DNA from: CANNDT01 sp945876205
Lineage (GTDB): Bacteria; Acidobacteriota; Vicinamibacteria; Vicinamibacterales; UBA2999
Assembly: GCA_947503365.1 (NCBI GenBank)
Contig: CANNDT010000045.1
Location: 1 to 34,261 of the forward strand
DNA length: 34,261 nucleotides
Direction of reading: 5' to 3'
In this document: positions 8,961-16,692 of the stretch, one piece after another
Layout of the letters: each line of letters starts with the position of its first letter
Position numbering within the stretch: the stretch's first letter is position 1
The notes under the pieces: model-generated
Database searches by the model: none
The model's input: only the letters and a program-made list of their open reading frames with translations
Told to the model about the DNA's origin: nothing
Translations under genes and position numbers: made by a program

Positions 8961-9020
8961 TACAAAGGCCTGATAATAGTCCGGTGGCTTTAATACACTC
9001 GGTATCCGAAGGAGGTTCTC

Positions 9021-9389
9021 ATGCGTAATTCATTGTTCGGCGTGCTCTTGACGACGGCCCTGGCGATTGTGGCATCGTCGTCACTGCTGGCGCACCACGG
9101 CTCCGCGAGCTTTGACACGGAGAAAGAGCTCTCGCTGAAAGGGACGGTCACCGAATGGCTGTGGGCCAACCCGCATTGCTTCCTGAAGATCGATGTGAAG
9201 GACGAGTCCGGCACCGTCCGGAACTGGAACCTCGAGCTCGGTAATCCGACGGACATCTCGACGCTGGGATATCGCCGGAACACCTTCAAGGTGGGCGAGG
9301 CAGTGACCGTCGTCACGCAGCCGGTCAAGAGCGGCGCCCCGGTGGGCCGTATTCGCTCCGTCACGATGGCTGACGGCCGGAAATTCTAG
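9021..9389 (+). CDS. DUF6152 family secreted protein
   Basis: This 122-residue protein has a 24-residue signal peptide ending SSSLLA. Predicted cleavage leaves His-His-Gly as the mature N-terminus. The mature part is a small all-beta, OB-like domain with LKGTVTEWLWANPHCFLKID, a conserved NPH motif at 50-52 and a C-terminal GRIRSVTMADGRKF. A relative with the same signal-peptide length and the same HH and NPH motifs is encoded at 24054-24464. The family has no established function known to me. A strong AAGGAGG precedes the ATG. The 60-bp gap in front holds TAATAC- and GATAAT-like hexamers, so a local promoter is possible. The next gene follows after 11 bp. Confidence 0.85.
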   Translation: MRNSLFGVLLTTALAIVASSSLLAHHGSASFDTEKELSLKGTVTEWLWANPHCFLKIDVKDESGTVRNWNLELGNPTDISTLGYRRNTFKVGEAVTVVTQPVKSGAPVGRIRSVTMADGRKF

Positions 9390-9400
9390 GAGATACGAGG

Positions 9401-10270
9401 ATGTTCAGACGTCTTCTGCTTCTCGTCACGGCGGCCGTGACCCTGCTGGTGGTGTGGCCGGCCAGTCGTGCGCTGTCGCAAGGCGGCCCGCCCGGCGGGC
9501 CTCCTCAGCCAGGCACTCCGCTCTCGCAAGTCAAATGGGAACCCTGGAACAACCCAGGCCTCGCTCGCATGCCGCAGGACGTGTCACCGGATGGCCCGGC
9601 GCCCGTCCGCGACCTGACCGGCCTGTGGGACACCGCGCGAGCGGGCATCGGTGCGCGTGGAGCCAGGGGTGCACCGGCGCCATTGACCGCGTGGGGCGAG
9701 CAGGTCAGCAAGACCCACCATTCCGGTGACGGTGTTCGCATGGTGCCCGTCGAAGAAATCAACGACCCGTTGTCGACGATGGGCGACCCTGGTGGATTTC
9801 CCCGGAATCTTCTCTTCGAGTTGCGCCAGGTGCAGTTCCTTCAGGCGCCGCAAGCCGTGTATGGGCTGCACATGTGGGAGAAGAGATGGCGCCAGATCTG
9901 GACCGACGGACGGACACTCCCGGTTGACCCGGACCCGCGCTGGTATGGGTACTCGGTGGGGCGATGGGAGGATGACTTCACCTTCGTCGTCAACTCGAAC
10001 GGCACCGACGAACGGACCTGGCTCGACAACGCCGGCAATCCTCACAGCGACCAGCTGAAGGTCGAGGAGCGCTGGCACCGGTTGACGAAGAACCGCCTGG
10101 AGCTGACGGTCACCATCGACGACTCGAAGACGTATACGCGGCCGTGGGTCGCGCTCGACAAGATCCAGTTCTTCCAGATTCCGATGAGCGTCGATCTCAT
10201 GGAGATGATGAACTCGGCGTCGGAGGCGCAGGCCGTGGCCGCCGCCTTCAAGGCGGAGCCCAAGAAGTAA
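9401..10270 (+). CDS. Secreted protein of unknown function (family shared with 23020-24039 and 24486-25325)
   Basis: This 289-residue protein has a signal peptide (MFRRLLLLVTAAVTLLVV, to about ALSQ) and a Gly/Pro-rich linker. The C-terminal half carries a block shared with two other proteins in the window: G-x-WE-D-x-F/LVV, then TWLDNAGNPHSDQLKVEERW, then YTRPWVALDKIQF. This pattern occurs in a broad family of secreted proteins in Acidobacteria and some Proteobacteria whose biochemical role I do not know. Here the N-terminal block is shorter and lacks the PDLxGxW form seen in the relatives (it has DLTGLWD instead). It directly follows the DUF6152 gene; the same pairing appears on the other strand at 23020-25325. 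Confidence 0.75.
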   Translation: MFRRLLLLVTAAVTLLVVWPASRALSQGGPPGGPPQPGTPLSQVKWEPWNNPGLARMPQDVSPDGPAPVRDLTGLWDTARAGIGARGARGAPAPLTAWGEQVSKTHHSGDGVRMVPVEEINDPLSTMGDPGGFPRNLLFELRQVQFLQAPQAVYGLHMWEKRWRQIWTDGRTLPVDPDPRWYGYSVGRWEDDFTFVVNSNGTDERTWLDNAGNPHSDQLKVEERWHRLTKNRLELTVTIDDSKTYTRPWVALDKIQFFQIPMSVDLMEMMNSASEAQAVAAAFKAEPKK

Positions 10271-10375
10271 GCACGGCTCCGGTTGCGCGGGGTCGAGTTG
10301 CTGTGGCAAGATTTGCTCTCGAACCCGCGCCGAACACGTGTTCATCCGTTATCTCAGGCTTTCGGAGTCCCAGGC

Positions 10376-10795
10376 ATGCGTGGTGTGTCGCTCTTGATCG
10401 GCGGACTTGTTCTCACGTTTCTGATGACCCTGACCATCGCGGTCGGCGCGCAGAGCCCTGCCGCCGGCCCCGACCCGAAGAAGGTGAAGAACCCGGTGGC
10501 GGCCAGTGCCGCCTCGGTTACCGCAGGGGCGGCCGCCTATAAGAAGTACTGCGCTTTCTGTCACGGGCCCGCCGCCGCTGGTGAGGGTCCGCTCGCACCG
10601 AAGGATTCGCATCCCCCGAACCTCACCGATGCCAAATGGGATCACGGCGGCACCGATGGCGAAATCTTCGCCTTGATCCAGAACGGCGCGGGCGGCACAT
10701 CGGTGATGAAGGGCTTCAAGGGAAAGATGCCGGACACAGACATGTGGAACGTCGTCAACTTCCTGCGCAGCCTGGGCGCGAAGAAGACTTCCTAG
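10376..10795 (+). CDS. Monohaem cytochrome c (ActE-like position in an ACIII-type operon)
   Basis: This 139-residue class I cytochrome c has a hydrophobic signal or anchor (VSLLIGGLVLTFLMTLTIAV), one haem site CAFCH at 59-63, and a downstream KGFKGKMPDTDMWNVVNFLR segment that should provide the axial Met. The ATG at 10376 is preferred because the signal starts there and GGAG lies upstream; the frame is open back to 10283. The pentaheme gene follows after 15 bp. In alternative complex III a monohaem cytochrome (ActE) takes electrons from the pentaheme subunit, and that is the inferred role here. The 105-bp gap upstream may hold the operon promoter, but no convincing hexamers were seen. Confidence 0.85.
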   Translation: MRGVSLLIGGLVLTFLMTLTIAVGAQSPAAGPDPKKVKNPVAASAASVTAGAAAYKKYCAFCHGPAAAGEGPLAPKDSHPPNLTDAKWDHGGTDGEIFALIQNGAGGTSVMKGFKGKMPDTDMWNVVNFLRSLGAKKTS

Positions 10796-10810
10796 ACCAG
10801 GAGTCCGACC

Positions 10811-11431
10811 CTGTCACTCTCCACGCGCCTGATTGGGGTTCTCGCGGTGTGCCTCGCGGCCAGTGTGGGCTGCCGCGTCCTCGATCCACGACCATCGACG
10901 ACTGAATCGGCGGCTTCCGCGCTGCCGGCGCTTCCCGGGCAATCCACCGGCGTGTTCACGACGGCGCGGCCGACGATGACCGCCGTCTTGGATGACTACC
11001 TGAACCGCCGGCCCGCCGCGATCCAACCGCTCGAGTTTCCGCACAACACCCACCTCGGCAAGGAGATCAGCTGCGACACCTGCCATGAAGGTGTGAACAC
11101 CGGTCCGGTCGCCGGCCTCCCCAGCGTCAAGACCTGCATGATCTGCCACGAGTCGATCGCGACCGATCGGCCGCGCATCCAGCAGATTACCGCCATGCGC
11201 GACAAGGGGATCGACCTGGCGTGGCAGCGCGTCTACGGTTTCTCCGCTCAGGACCACGTCAGGTTCGACCACGCGCCGCACATTCGCGCCAAGGTGGACT
11301 GTGCCAACTGCCACGGCAATATGGCCGAGCAGACGGTGGCTGAAGTGAAGGTCGACCATTCCATGGGCTTCTGCGTGAACTGCCACAACGAGAAAAAGGC
11401 GTCGGTCGACTGCCTGACCTGTCACTTCTAA
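10811..11431 (+). CDS. Pentaheme cytochrome c lipoprotein, ActA-like (probable CTG start)
   Basis: The protein has five CxxCH sites: CDTCH, CMICH, CANCH, CVNCH and CLTCH (the first Cys of each at residues 88, 109, 164, 188 and 201, counted from 10811). His-rich lead-ins (FPHNTHLGKE, FDHAPHIRAK) fit bis-His ligation in the class III/c7 style. Five haems, the membrane anchor and the following genes match ActA of alternative complex III, which passes electrons from the Fe-S subunit to cytochrome c. No ATG, GTG or TTG exists early enough in frame to make a full signal peptide; the first, GTG at 10847, would cut the hydrophobic core. A CTG at 10811 sits 7 nt after AGGAG and gives MSLSTRLIGVLAVCLAASVG followed by the lipobox Cys. 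The stop overlaps the next ATG (TAATG). Confidence 0.85.
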   Translation: MSLSTRLIGVLAVCLAASVGCRVLDPRPSTTESAASALPALPGQSTGVFTTARPTMTAVLDDYLNRRPAAIQPLEFPHNTHLGKEISCDTCHEGVNTGPVAGLPSVKTCMICHESIATDRPRIQQITAMRDKGIDLAWQRVYGFSAQDHVRFDHAPHIRAKVDCANCHGNMAEQTVAEVKVDHSMGFCVNCHNEKKASVDCLTCHF

Positions 11432-13680
11432 TGGACCGCCGTTCCTTCATCAAGCTCACCGCGATTACCGGCACCAGCGCGACGCTGGCCAGCTGCGGCA
11501 ATCCCGAGAACGCGCTGATTCGTTTTGTGCCCGACGATGAGATCGTGCCGGGGATTGCGGTCTGGAAGCCGAGCGTGTGCCCGCTGTGCAGCGCCGGGTG
11601 CGGCCTGACCGTTCGCGTGATGGATGCGGACGCCGAGGTGGTGCGGAACGGCCAGGCCGGCGTGGTGCGGATCGCGGCGGCCAAGAAGCTCGAAGGCGGC
11701 CCGCTGCATCCGATCAGCCAGGGTGGGCTGTGCGCGCGTGGCCAGGCGGCGATCCAGGTGACGTATCACCCCGACCGCATTACGCAGCCGCTCAAGCGAT
11801 CGGGCACGCGCGGCGACGGCCAGTACGAAGCGATTACGTGGGACGCGGCGATCGCCGAGCTGCTGTCCAGGCTCGACGCGCTTGCGGCGGCCGGCAACCA
11901 GAAGGCGCTGGCGTTCGCGACGCGCGCGGGCTCGAGCCATCGCCACGCGCTGGTCGATCAGTTTCTCGCGCGCTTCGGTGCGCCGGGTCCGGTCTCGTTC
12001 GAGCTGTTTGGCGACCAGGTCCTCAGGCGCGCGAACGCGCTCAGCTTCGGGCGCGAGCAACTGCCGACGTTCGATCTGCCGAACGCGCGGATGGCGATCA
12101 GCTTCGGCGCCGACTTCCTGGGTACGTGGAATTCGCCGGTCGCGCAGGCGGCCGGCTACGGCCAGATGCGGAAGGGGCGCCCCGGCATCCGCGGCGCCTT
12201 CGTGCAGGTCGAAGCGCGCATGTCGCAGACCGGCGCCAACGCGGACGAGTGGGTGCCCGCGACCCCCGGTACCGAGGGGGTGCTGGCTCTGGGTCTCGCG
12301 CATGCCATCCTCGCCGCGAACCTGCGTCCAGCCGCCGCGGCGGGCCGCGCGGGTACGCAGATCGACGGTTGGGCCGCGGGCCTGGCTGACTATGCGCCGG
12401 CGGCGGTTGAGAAGGTCACCGGCGTCGCGGCGAGCCGCATCGAGCGGATCGCGCGCGACCTCGCCGAGCGGTCGCCGGCGGTGGCGATGGTTGGCGGCGC
12501 ACCGCTCGCGCACACCAACGGCCTGTTCACCGCGCTCGCCGTCAACGCGCTCAACGCGCTGCTCGGCAGCGTCGAGCAGCCTGGCGGCCTGTTTTTCACG
12601 CCGCGGATCACTCTTGCGGACGGGGCCGCGGCGCCCGCCGCGCCGTCAATCGAGCAGCTCGCATCCGGAATCCTCGGCGGCAGCAACGCCGTGCAGGTGC
12701 TGCTGGTCGATGGATCCAATCCCGTCTTCACGACGCCGACGGCGTGGAAGGTGAGCGAGGCGCTCGCGAAGATTCCGTTCATCGCCAGCTTCGGCAGCTT
12801 CCTCGACGAGACGAGCGGGATGGCGGATCTGATCCTGCCCGACCACTCGTTCCTCGAGTCGTGGATCGAGGCCGTACCCGAATCGGGATCGATCGCGGCG
12901 GTGGCGAGTGTCGCTCCGCCGGTGATGCGTCCGCTCCATCAGACGCGCGCGATGCCTGACGTGCTGCTCGATGTGAGCCGCCGCCTGGCGACGCCGGTCG
13001 CGCTGCCGTGGGAGACGTTCGACCAGATGGTCGGGGCGACCTTCATGAAGCTGGCGCCCGCGGCCGCCGGGGGCGACGCGTGGGGTGATGCGCAGGCGCA
13101 GGGTGCCTGGTCTGGTGCGCTGCCGGCTGGCCTCGCCTCGCCGCCGAGCGTCACCGAAGAGACTCCGCAACCCGTGCCGGAGCCGAGGTTTGACGGCGAC
13201 GCGGCGCAGTACCCGTTTCACTTCCTGCCGTATCCCTCGTCCGCGTTTCTCGACGGTTCGCTGGCGCACCTGCCGTGGCTGCAGGAGATGCCCGATCCGA
13301 TCACGTCGGCGATGTGGAGCAGCTGGGTCGAGATCAACAACACGACCGCCGAGCGTCTGGGCATCGCCCAGGGCGACATCATCGAAATTACGTCGACCCA
13401 GGGGACGCTGCGCGCCCCCGCGTACGTCTCGCCGGGCCTCGCGCCCGATATCGTCGCGATGCCGGTCGGCCAGGGACATCGGATGTTTACGCGGTATGCG
13501 ACGGGACGCGGGCAGAACCCCGTCTCGCTGATTGCGCCGCTGACGGAAGCGTCGACCGGCGCCGTGGCCTGGGCCGCGACGCGCGTGAAGATCGCGCGTG
13601 TCGGCGGTCCGGACGGGAGCCTGATCATGTTTGCCGGCGGCGACCGCGAGCATCCATACGAAGACCTCGGGAGAGGGTAA
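11431..13680 (+). CDS. Molybdopterin-oxidoreductase-fold subunit, ActB1-like, Tat lipoprotein
   Basis: This 749-residue protein opens with a twin-arginine motif (RRSFIKL, residues 3-9) and a lipobox LASC ending at Cys22, so it is probably exported folded and lipid-anchored. Cys50, Cys53, Cys57 and Cys101 (CPLCSAGC ... GGLCARGQA) form the N-terminal [4Fe-4S] pattern of molybdopterin oxidoreductases. The core resembles the ActB molybdopterin-like part: FELFGDQVLRRANALSFG, GADFLGTWNSPVAQAAGYGQ, QTGANADEWVPATPGTEG. No Cys or Ser candidate for a Mo ligand is obvious in the usual region. Residues ~580-730 form the dinucleotide-binding-fold C-terminus (AMWSSWVEINNTTAERLG). Canonical ActB fuses this module to the Fe-S domain; here the Fe-S subunit is the next gene, 2 bp away. 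Confidence 0.88.
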   Translation: MDRRSFIKLTAITGTSATLASCGNPENALIRFVPDDEIVPGIAVWKPSVCPLCSAGCGLTVRVMDADAEVVRNGQAGVVRIAAAKKLEGGPLHPISQGGLCARGQAAIQVTYHPDRITQPLKRSGTRGDGQYEAITWDAAIAELLSRLDALAAAGNQKALAFATRAGSSHRHALVDQFLARFGAPGPVSFELFGDQVLRRANALSFGREQLPTFDLPNARMAISFGADFLGTWNSPVAQAAGYGQMRKGRPGIRGAFVQVEARMSQTGANADEWVPATPGTEGVLALGLAHAILAANLRPAAAAGRAGTQIDGWAAGLADYAPAAVEKVTGVAASRIERIARDLAERSPAVAMVGGAPLAHTNGLFTALAVNALNALLGSVEQPGGLFFTPRITLADGAAAPAAPSIEQLASGILGGSNAVQVLLVDGSNPVFTTPTAWKVSEALAKIPFIASFGSFLDETSGMADLILPDHSFLESWIEAVPESGSIAAVASVAPPVMRPLHQTRAMPDVLLDVSRRLATPVALPWETFDQMVGATFMKLAPAAAGGDAWGDAQAQGAWSGALPAGLASPPSVTEETPQPVPEPRFDGDAAQYPFHFLPYPSSAFLDGSLAHLPWLQEMPDPITSAMWSSWVEINNTTAERLGIAQGDIIEITSTQGTLRAPAYVSPGLAPDIVAMPVGQGHRMFTRYATGRGQNPVSLIAPLTEASTGAVAWAATRVKIARVGGPDGSLIMFAGGDREHPYEDLGRG

Positions 13681-13682
13681 CG

Positions 13683-14375
13683 ATGCCACACCGATGGGGA
13701 ATGGCGGCCGACCTCGATCGCTGCAACGGATGCGGCGCGTGCGTCGTCGCCTGCGCGGCCGAGAACAATATCTCGACCGTGGGCGCTGAACAGGCGGCGC
13801 TCGGCCGCGCCAAGCACTGGATTCGCGTCGAGCGGTACTGGGAGGGCGAGTTCCCGGACGTGCGCCTGAAGTTCCGGCCGGTGATGTGCCAGCAGTGCGA
13901 CAACGCGCCGTGCGAGCCGGTCTGTCCGACCTACGCGAGCCACCACACCGACGACGGCCTCAACGCGCAGGTCTACAACCGCTGCATCGGCACGCGCTAC
14001 TGCGCGAACGCCTGTCCGTATAACGTTCGCTTCTTCGACTTCTTCAACCCGTCGTGGGAGAAGCCGCTGCAGCTGCAGCTGAATCCTGACGTGTCGCTGC
14101 GCGAAGTCGGCGTGATGGAGAAGTGCACGTTCTGCGTGCAGCGCATCAAGGCGGTCACGGTCCAGGTTGCAGCCGAGGACCGCGAGTTGAAGGACGGCGA
14201 GATCACGCCGGCGTGCGTGCAGTCGTGTGCCGCCAAGGCGCTGGTGTTCGGCGACCTCAACGACCCAGAGAGCGAGGTCTCGCGGCTGTCGCATTCGCCG
14301 CGCGGCAGCAAGCTGCTCGAGGATCTCGGCACGCTGCCGAAGGTCACCTACCTGCCGAGGGATACAGAGGCATGA
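13683..14375 (+). CDS. Four-cluster ferredoxin-type Fe-S subunit, ActB2-like
   Basis: This 230-residue subunit has no signal peptide of its own. Cysteine groups in order are CNGCGACVVAC, CQQCDNAPCEPVC, CIGTRYCANACP and CTFC ... CVQSC. They match the DMSO-reductase-type B subunits that wire a catalytic subunit to a membrane quinol site. The third group has Thr where a second Cys normally stands, as in ActB, so three [4Fe-4S] and one [3Fe-4S] cluster are expected. It lies 2 bp after the MopB gene and overlaps the NrfD gene start (ATGA), so translation is coupled. It was probably exported together with the Tat-bearing partner (inference). Confidence 0.92.
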   Translation: MPHRWGMAADLDRCNGCGACVVACAAENNISTVGAEQAALGRAKHWIRVERYWEGEFPDVRLKFRPVMCQQCDNAPCEPVCPTYASHHTDDGLNAQVYNRCIGTRYCANACPYNVRFFDFFNPSWEKPLQLQLNPDVSLREVGVMEKCTFCVQRIKAVTVQVAAEDRELKDGEITPACVQSCAAKALVFGDLNDPESEVSRLSHSPRGSKLLEDLGTLPKVTYLPRDTEA

Positions 14376-15742
14376 GCACCTCGAGCCCGGCGCTGCCCGC
14401 TTCGGAGCAGGTGCGCAGCGATCTGCTGCGGCCGCTGCTGCAGACGTCGTGGAAGTTCTACGTCCTGGTCGCCTTCCTTGGCGCGATCGTCGTTGCCGCG
14501 CTGGCCGCCTGGGTCACGCAGATGACGTTAGGGTTCGGCATCTCGGGCATCCGCTGGCCGGTCTACTGGGGCTTTTACGTCACCAACTTCGTCTTCTGGA
14601 TTGGGATCAGCCACGCCGGGACGCTGATCTCCGCGATCCTGCGCCTGGTGAATGCCGGCTGGCGCCGGCCGGTGACGCGCTGCGCCGAAGTCATCACGGC
14701 GTTCGCGCTGATCATCGGCGCGATGTTTCCCCTCATCCATCTCGGGCGTCCGTGGCTGGCCTTCTGGCTATTCCCGTACCCGAGCGAGCGGATGATCTGG
14801 CCGAACTTCCGGTCGCCGCTGGTCTGGGACTTCTTCGCGATCAATACCTACCTGACCGGGAGCCTGCTGTTTCTGTTCCTGCCGATGCTGCCGGATTTTG
14901 CCATCGTGCGCGACCGGGCGACCGGGATGCGGCGCCGCATCTACGGCGTGCTGGCGCTCGGCTGGCGGGGCACCCCGACACAGTGGCACCGGCTGGAGAC
15001 GGCGATGCAGATCATGGCCGTCGCCATCATTCCGGTCGCCGTGTCGGTCCACACCATCGTGTCCTTCGACTTCTCGATGGCGCCGGTGCCGATGTGGCAG
15101 ACGACGATCTTCGGGCCGTACTTCGTGGCCGGGGCGATCTTCAGCGGCATCGCCGGCCTGATCATCGCGATGGCCATCCTGCGGCGGGTGCTGCACCTCG
15201 AGCGGTATCTGCACCCCGTTCACTTCCAGAACCTCGGCAAGCTGATGCTGGTGATGGCGCTGCTCTGGGGCTACTTCGTCTTCAACGAGCGGCTGGTGAC
15301 CTACTACGGCAACGGCGCCTCCGAAATGCAGGTGTTCTGGCGTACGCAGCGCCTGACGTTTGCCCCGCTCTACTGGACGATGGTGGTGTGCAACTTCGTC
15401 CTGCCGCTCGTCATCATGGGCATCTCGCGTTTCAGGACGATTACCGGTTGTGTCATCGCCTCGATCGGCGTGGTCATCGGGATGTGGCTCGAGCGGTTCC
15501 TCATCATCGTGCCGTCACTGGGGCACAAGTACCTGCCCTACAGCTTCGGCACCTATAGTCCTCAGCCTGTCGAGATCGTCATTACCGTGGGGACGTTCGC
15601 GGCGATGACGTTGCTCTACGTGCTGTTCGCCAAGTTCGTGCCGATCATCTCGATCTGGGAGCTGACGGCGGTGCAGCATCCGTCGCCGGCGCTGATCCCG
15701 CCGGCCACCGCCGAGCATCCGCTCGGGGAGACGCACGCGTGA
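14372..15742 (+). CDS. NrfD/PsrC-family quinol-binding membrane subunit, ActC-like
   Basis: This 456-residue integral membrane protein has about ten hydrophobic helices, the first around FYVLVAFLGAIVVAALAAWV. Segments characteristic of ActC are present: FVFWIGISHAGTLISAILRL, MFPLIHLGRPWLAFWLFPYP, WPNFRSPLVWDFFAINTYLT and HTIVSFDFSMA. Smaller NrfD proteins have eight or nine helices and are shorter. ActC holds the quinol-oxidation site of alternative complex III and may take part in proton translocation. The start overlaps the Fe-S gene by 4 bp, and the stop overlaps the DUF3341 GTG start by 4 bp. Confidence 0.92.
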   Translation: MSTSSPALPASEQVRSDLLRPLLQTSWKFYVLVAFLGAIVVAALAAWVTQMTLGFGISGIRWPVYWGFYVTNFVFWIGISHAGTLISAILRLVNAGWRRPVTRCAEVITAFALIIGAMFPLIHLGRPWLAFWLFPYPSERMIWPNFRSPLVWDFFAINTYLTGSLLFLFLPMLPDFAIVRDRATGMRRRIYGVLALGWRGTPTQWHRLETAMQIMAVAIIPVAVSVHTIVSFDFSMAPVPMWQTTIFGPYFVAGAIFSGIAGLIIAMAILRRVLHLERYLHPVHFQNLGKLMLVMALLWGYFVFNERLVTYYGNGASEMQVFWRTQRLTFAPLYWTMVVCNFVLPLVIMGISRFRTITGCVIASIGVVIGMWLERFLIIVPSLGHKYLPYSFGTYSPQPVEIVITVGTFAAMTLLYVLFAKFVPIISIWELTAVQHPSPALIPPATAEHPLGETHA

Positions 15743-16242
15743 AGGCGATCTACGGCCTCTACACGCATGGGGCATCCGCGCAGAGCGCCGTGGACCGGCT
15801 GCGGGCGGCCGGTGTCGCGGACAAGGACATCACGGTGTTGTCGCCCGAGCCGCGCGAGGACCTGGCGTTGAGCCACATGCATTCGCGCACCTACATGTGG
15901 CACTTCGCCTGTCTCGGCGGCGTCATCGGGTTCTCGGCGGCGACGGCGCTTGCCTACATCAGCGAGACGTCATGGCCCCTCAACGTCGGCGGACTGCCGG
16001 TCGTGGCCTGGTGGCCGAACCTGATCATCATGTTCGAGTTGACGATGCTGGGCGCGATCGTCGCGACTATCATCACGCTGATCGTCAGCGCCGGGTTGGG
16101 GGTCACGCGGCGAGGGATCTACGACCCGGAAGTCACCAGTGGAAGCATCCTGGTGGGGGTGGAGAATCCGCCCGACAGCTCGGTCGACGCCTTCGAGCAG
16201 GCCCTGAGCGCGCCGCCCGGCGCGCGCGTCAAGAAAATCTAG
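15739..16242 (+). CDS. DUF3341 family membrane protein, ActD-like
   Basis: This 167-residue protein has an N-terminal cytoplasmic ACT-like stretch (MKAIYGLYTHGASAQSAVDR, GVADKDITVLSP), then two transmembrane helices (FACLGGVIGFSAATALAYI and IIMFELTMLGAIVATIITLI) and a short tail. Size and layout match ActD of alternative complex III, which associates with ActC. It starts with GTG inside the NrfD stop (GTGA). It is the last gene of the operon: no ActF homologue and no caa3-type oxidase genes follow, and the next 450 bp hold only a decayed gene. Confidence 0.9.
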   Translation: MKAIYGLYTHGASAQSAVDRLRAAGVADKDITVLSPEPREDLALSHMHSRTYMWHFACLGGVIGFSAATALAYISETSWPLNVGGLPVVAWWPNLIIMFELTMLGAIVATIITLIVSAGLGVTRRGIYDPEVTSGSILVGVENPPDSSVDAFEQALSAPPGARVKKI

Positions 16243-16609
16243 CCTGCGACGGAGCCTTGTCCTTGTCGGTGAACGTGAAGCCCTTGGACTGGGTGCTCCC
16301 ATCCGGCGTCTTCTACACCGAATTATTGGGGGCCCGGCACCGAGGGGGGGGCCACCGCCTGCGCTGGCCCACAACCCGGACCAGTCCGGCAATTGCGTGG
16401 AAGAGGGTGGCTGCTGCCCACCGCGCGCGACCGCCTTCAGCGCGAGATAGAGGTCCCACGCAGTAGGATGCTCGAGCCCGAGCTCGTACTTGCCCTGCCA
16501 CTCTGCTCGAGACTGCTGCGGGCCTGAGGCTGCGTCTGCGCGACGAGCATGGGGGAGGCGATCGCCACGAACGCAAGCAGGGCTAAATTGGTCGCTTTGT
16601 GTCTGTCAT
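16243..16609 (-). pseudogene. Eroded secreted-protein gene in three frames
   Basis: Reading the minus strand from an ATG at 16609 gives MTDTKRPI then a stop. One frame over is a clear signal peptide (NLALLAFVAIASPMLVAQTQ). After a second frame change near 16520 comes AEWQGKYELGLEHPTAWDLY followed by LALKAVARGGQ and LPDWSGLWASAGGG. After a third, with an in-frame stop near 16315, comes KTPDGSTQSKGFTFTDKDKA up to the end of the DUF3341 gene. The pieces are in the right order for one secreted protein broken by several indels and probably shortened. I do not know the function of the parent family. The whole 16243-16692 gap otherwise holds only the upstream region of the CRTAC1 gene. Confidence 0.5.
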
Positions 16610-16654
16610 GGCTGCATTGTCCCTCTCGCGCTGGAAGTGTCAATGCCTATCAGG

Positions 16655-16667
16655 CGTCGTGACGACG
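16655..16667. promoter_or_regulatory. 13-bp palindrome upstream of the CRTAC1 gene
   Basis: The sequence CGTCGTGACGACG is a perfect inverted repeat (6-bp arms around one base), 25-38 bp before the ATG at 16693. It could be an operator or a short mRNA hairpin. There is no other evidence for a function. Confidence 0.25.
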
Positions 16668-16692
16668 GTTCAGTTAAGCTTCGTACTTCAGG

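Noticed and set aside
10283..10375. Upstream start (TTG at 10283) for the monohaem cytochrome
   Set aside because: The extra 31 residues are polar and would bury the signal peptide. The ATG at 10376 has a GGAG site and an immediate hydrophobic segment.
11428..13689. Two long minus-strand frames opposite the molybdopterin-fold gene
   Set aside because: Shadow frames: low-complexity Arg-rich products opposite a well-defined Tat-exported subunit with family motifs throughout.
10376..16242. Reading the operon as nitrite (Nrf) or polysulfide (Psr) reductase
   Set aside because: The pentaheme lipoprotein, the DUF3341 gene, the ActC-like motifs of the membrane subunit and the three-Cys cluster site fit ACIII better. 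No NrfA-type catalytic cytochrome is present.
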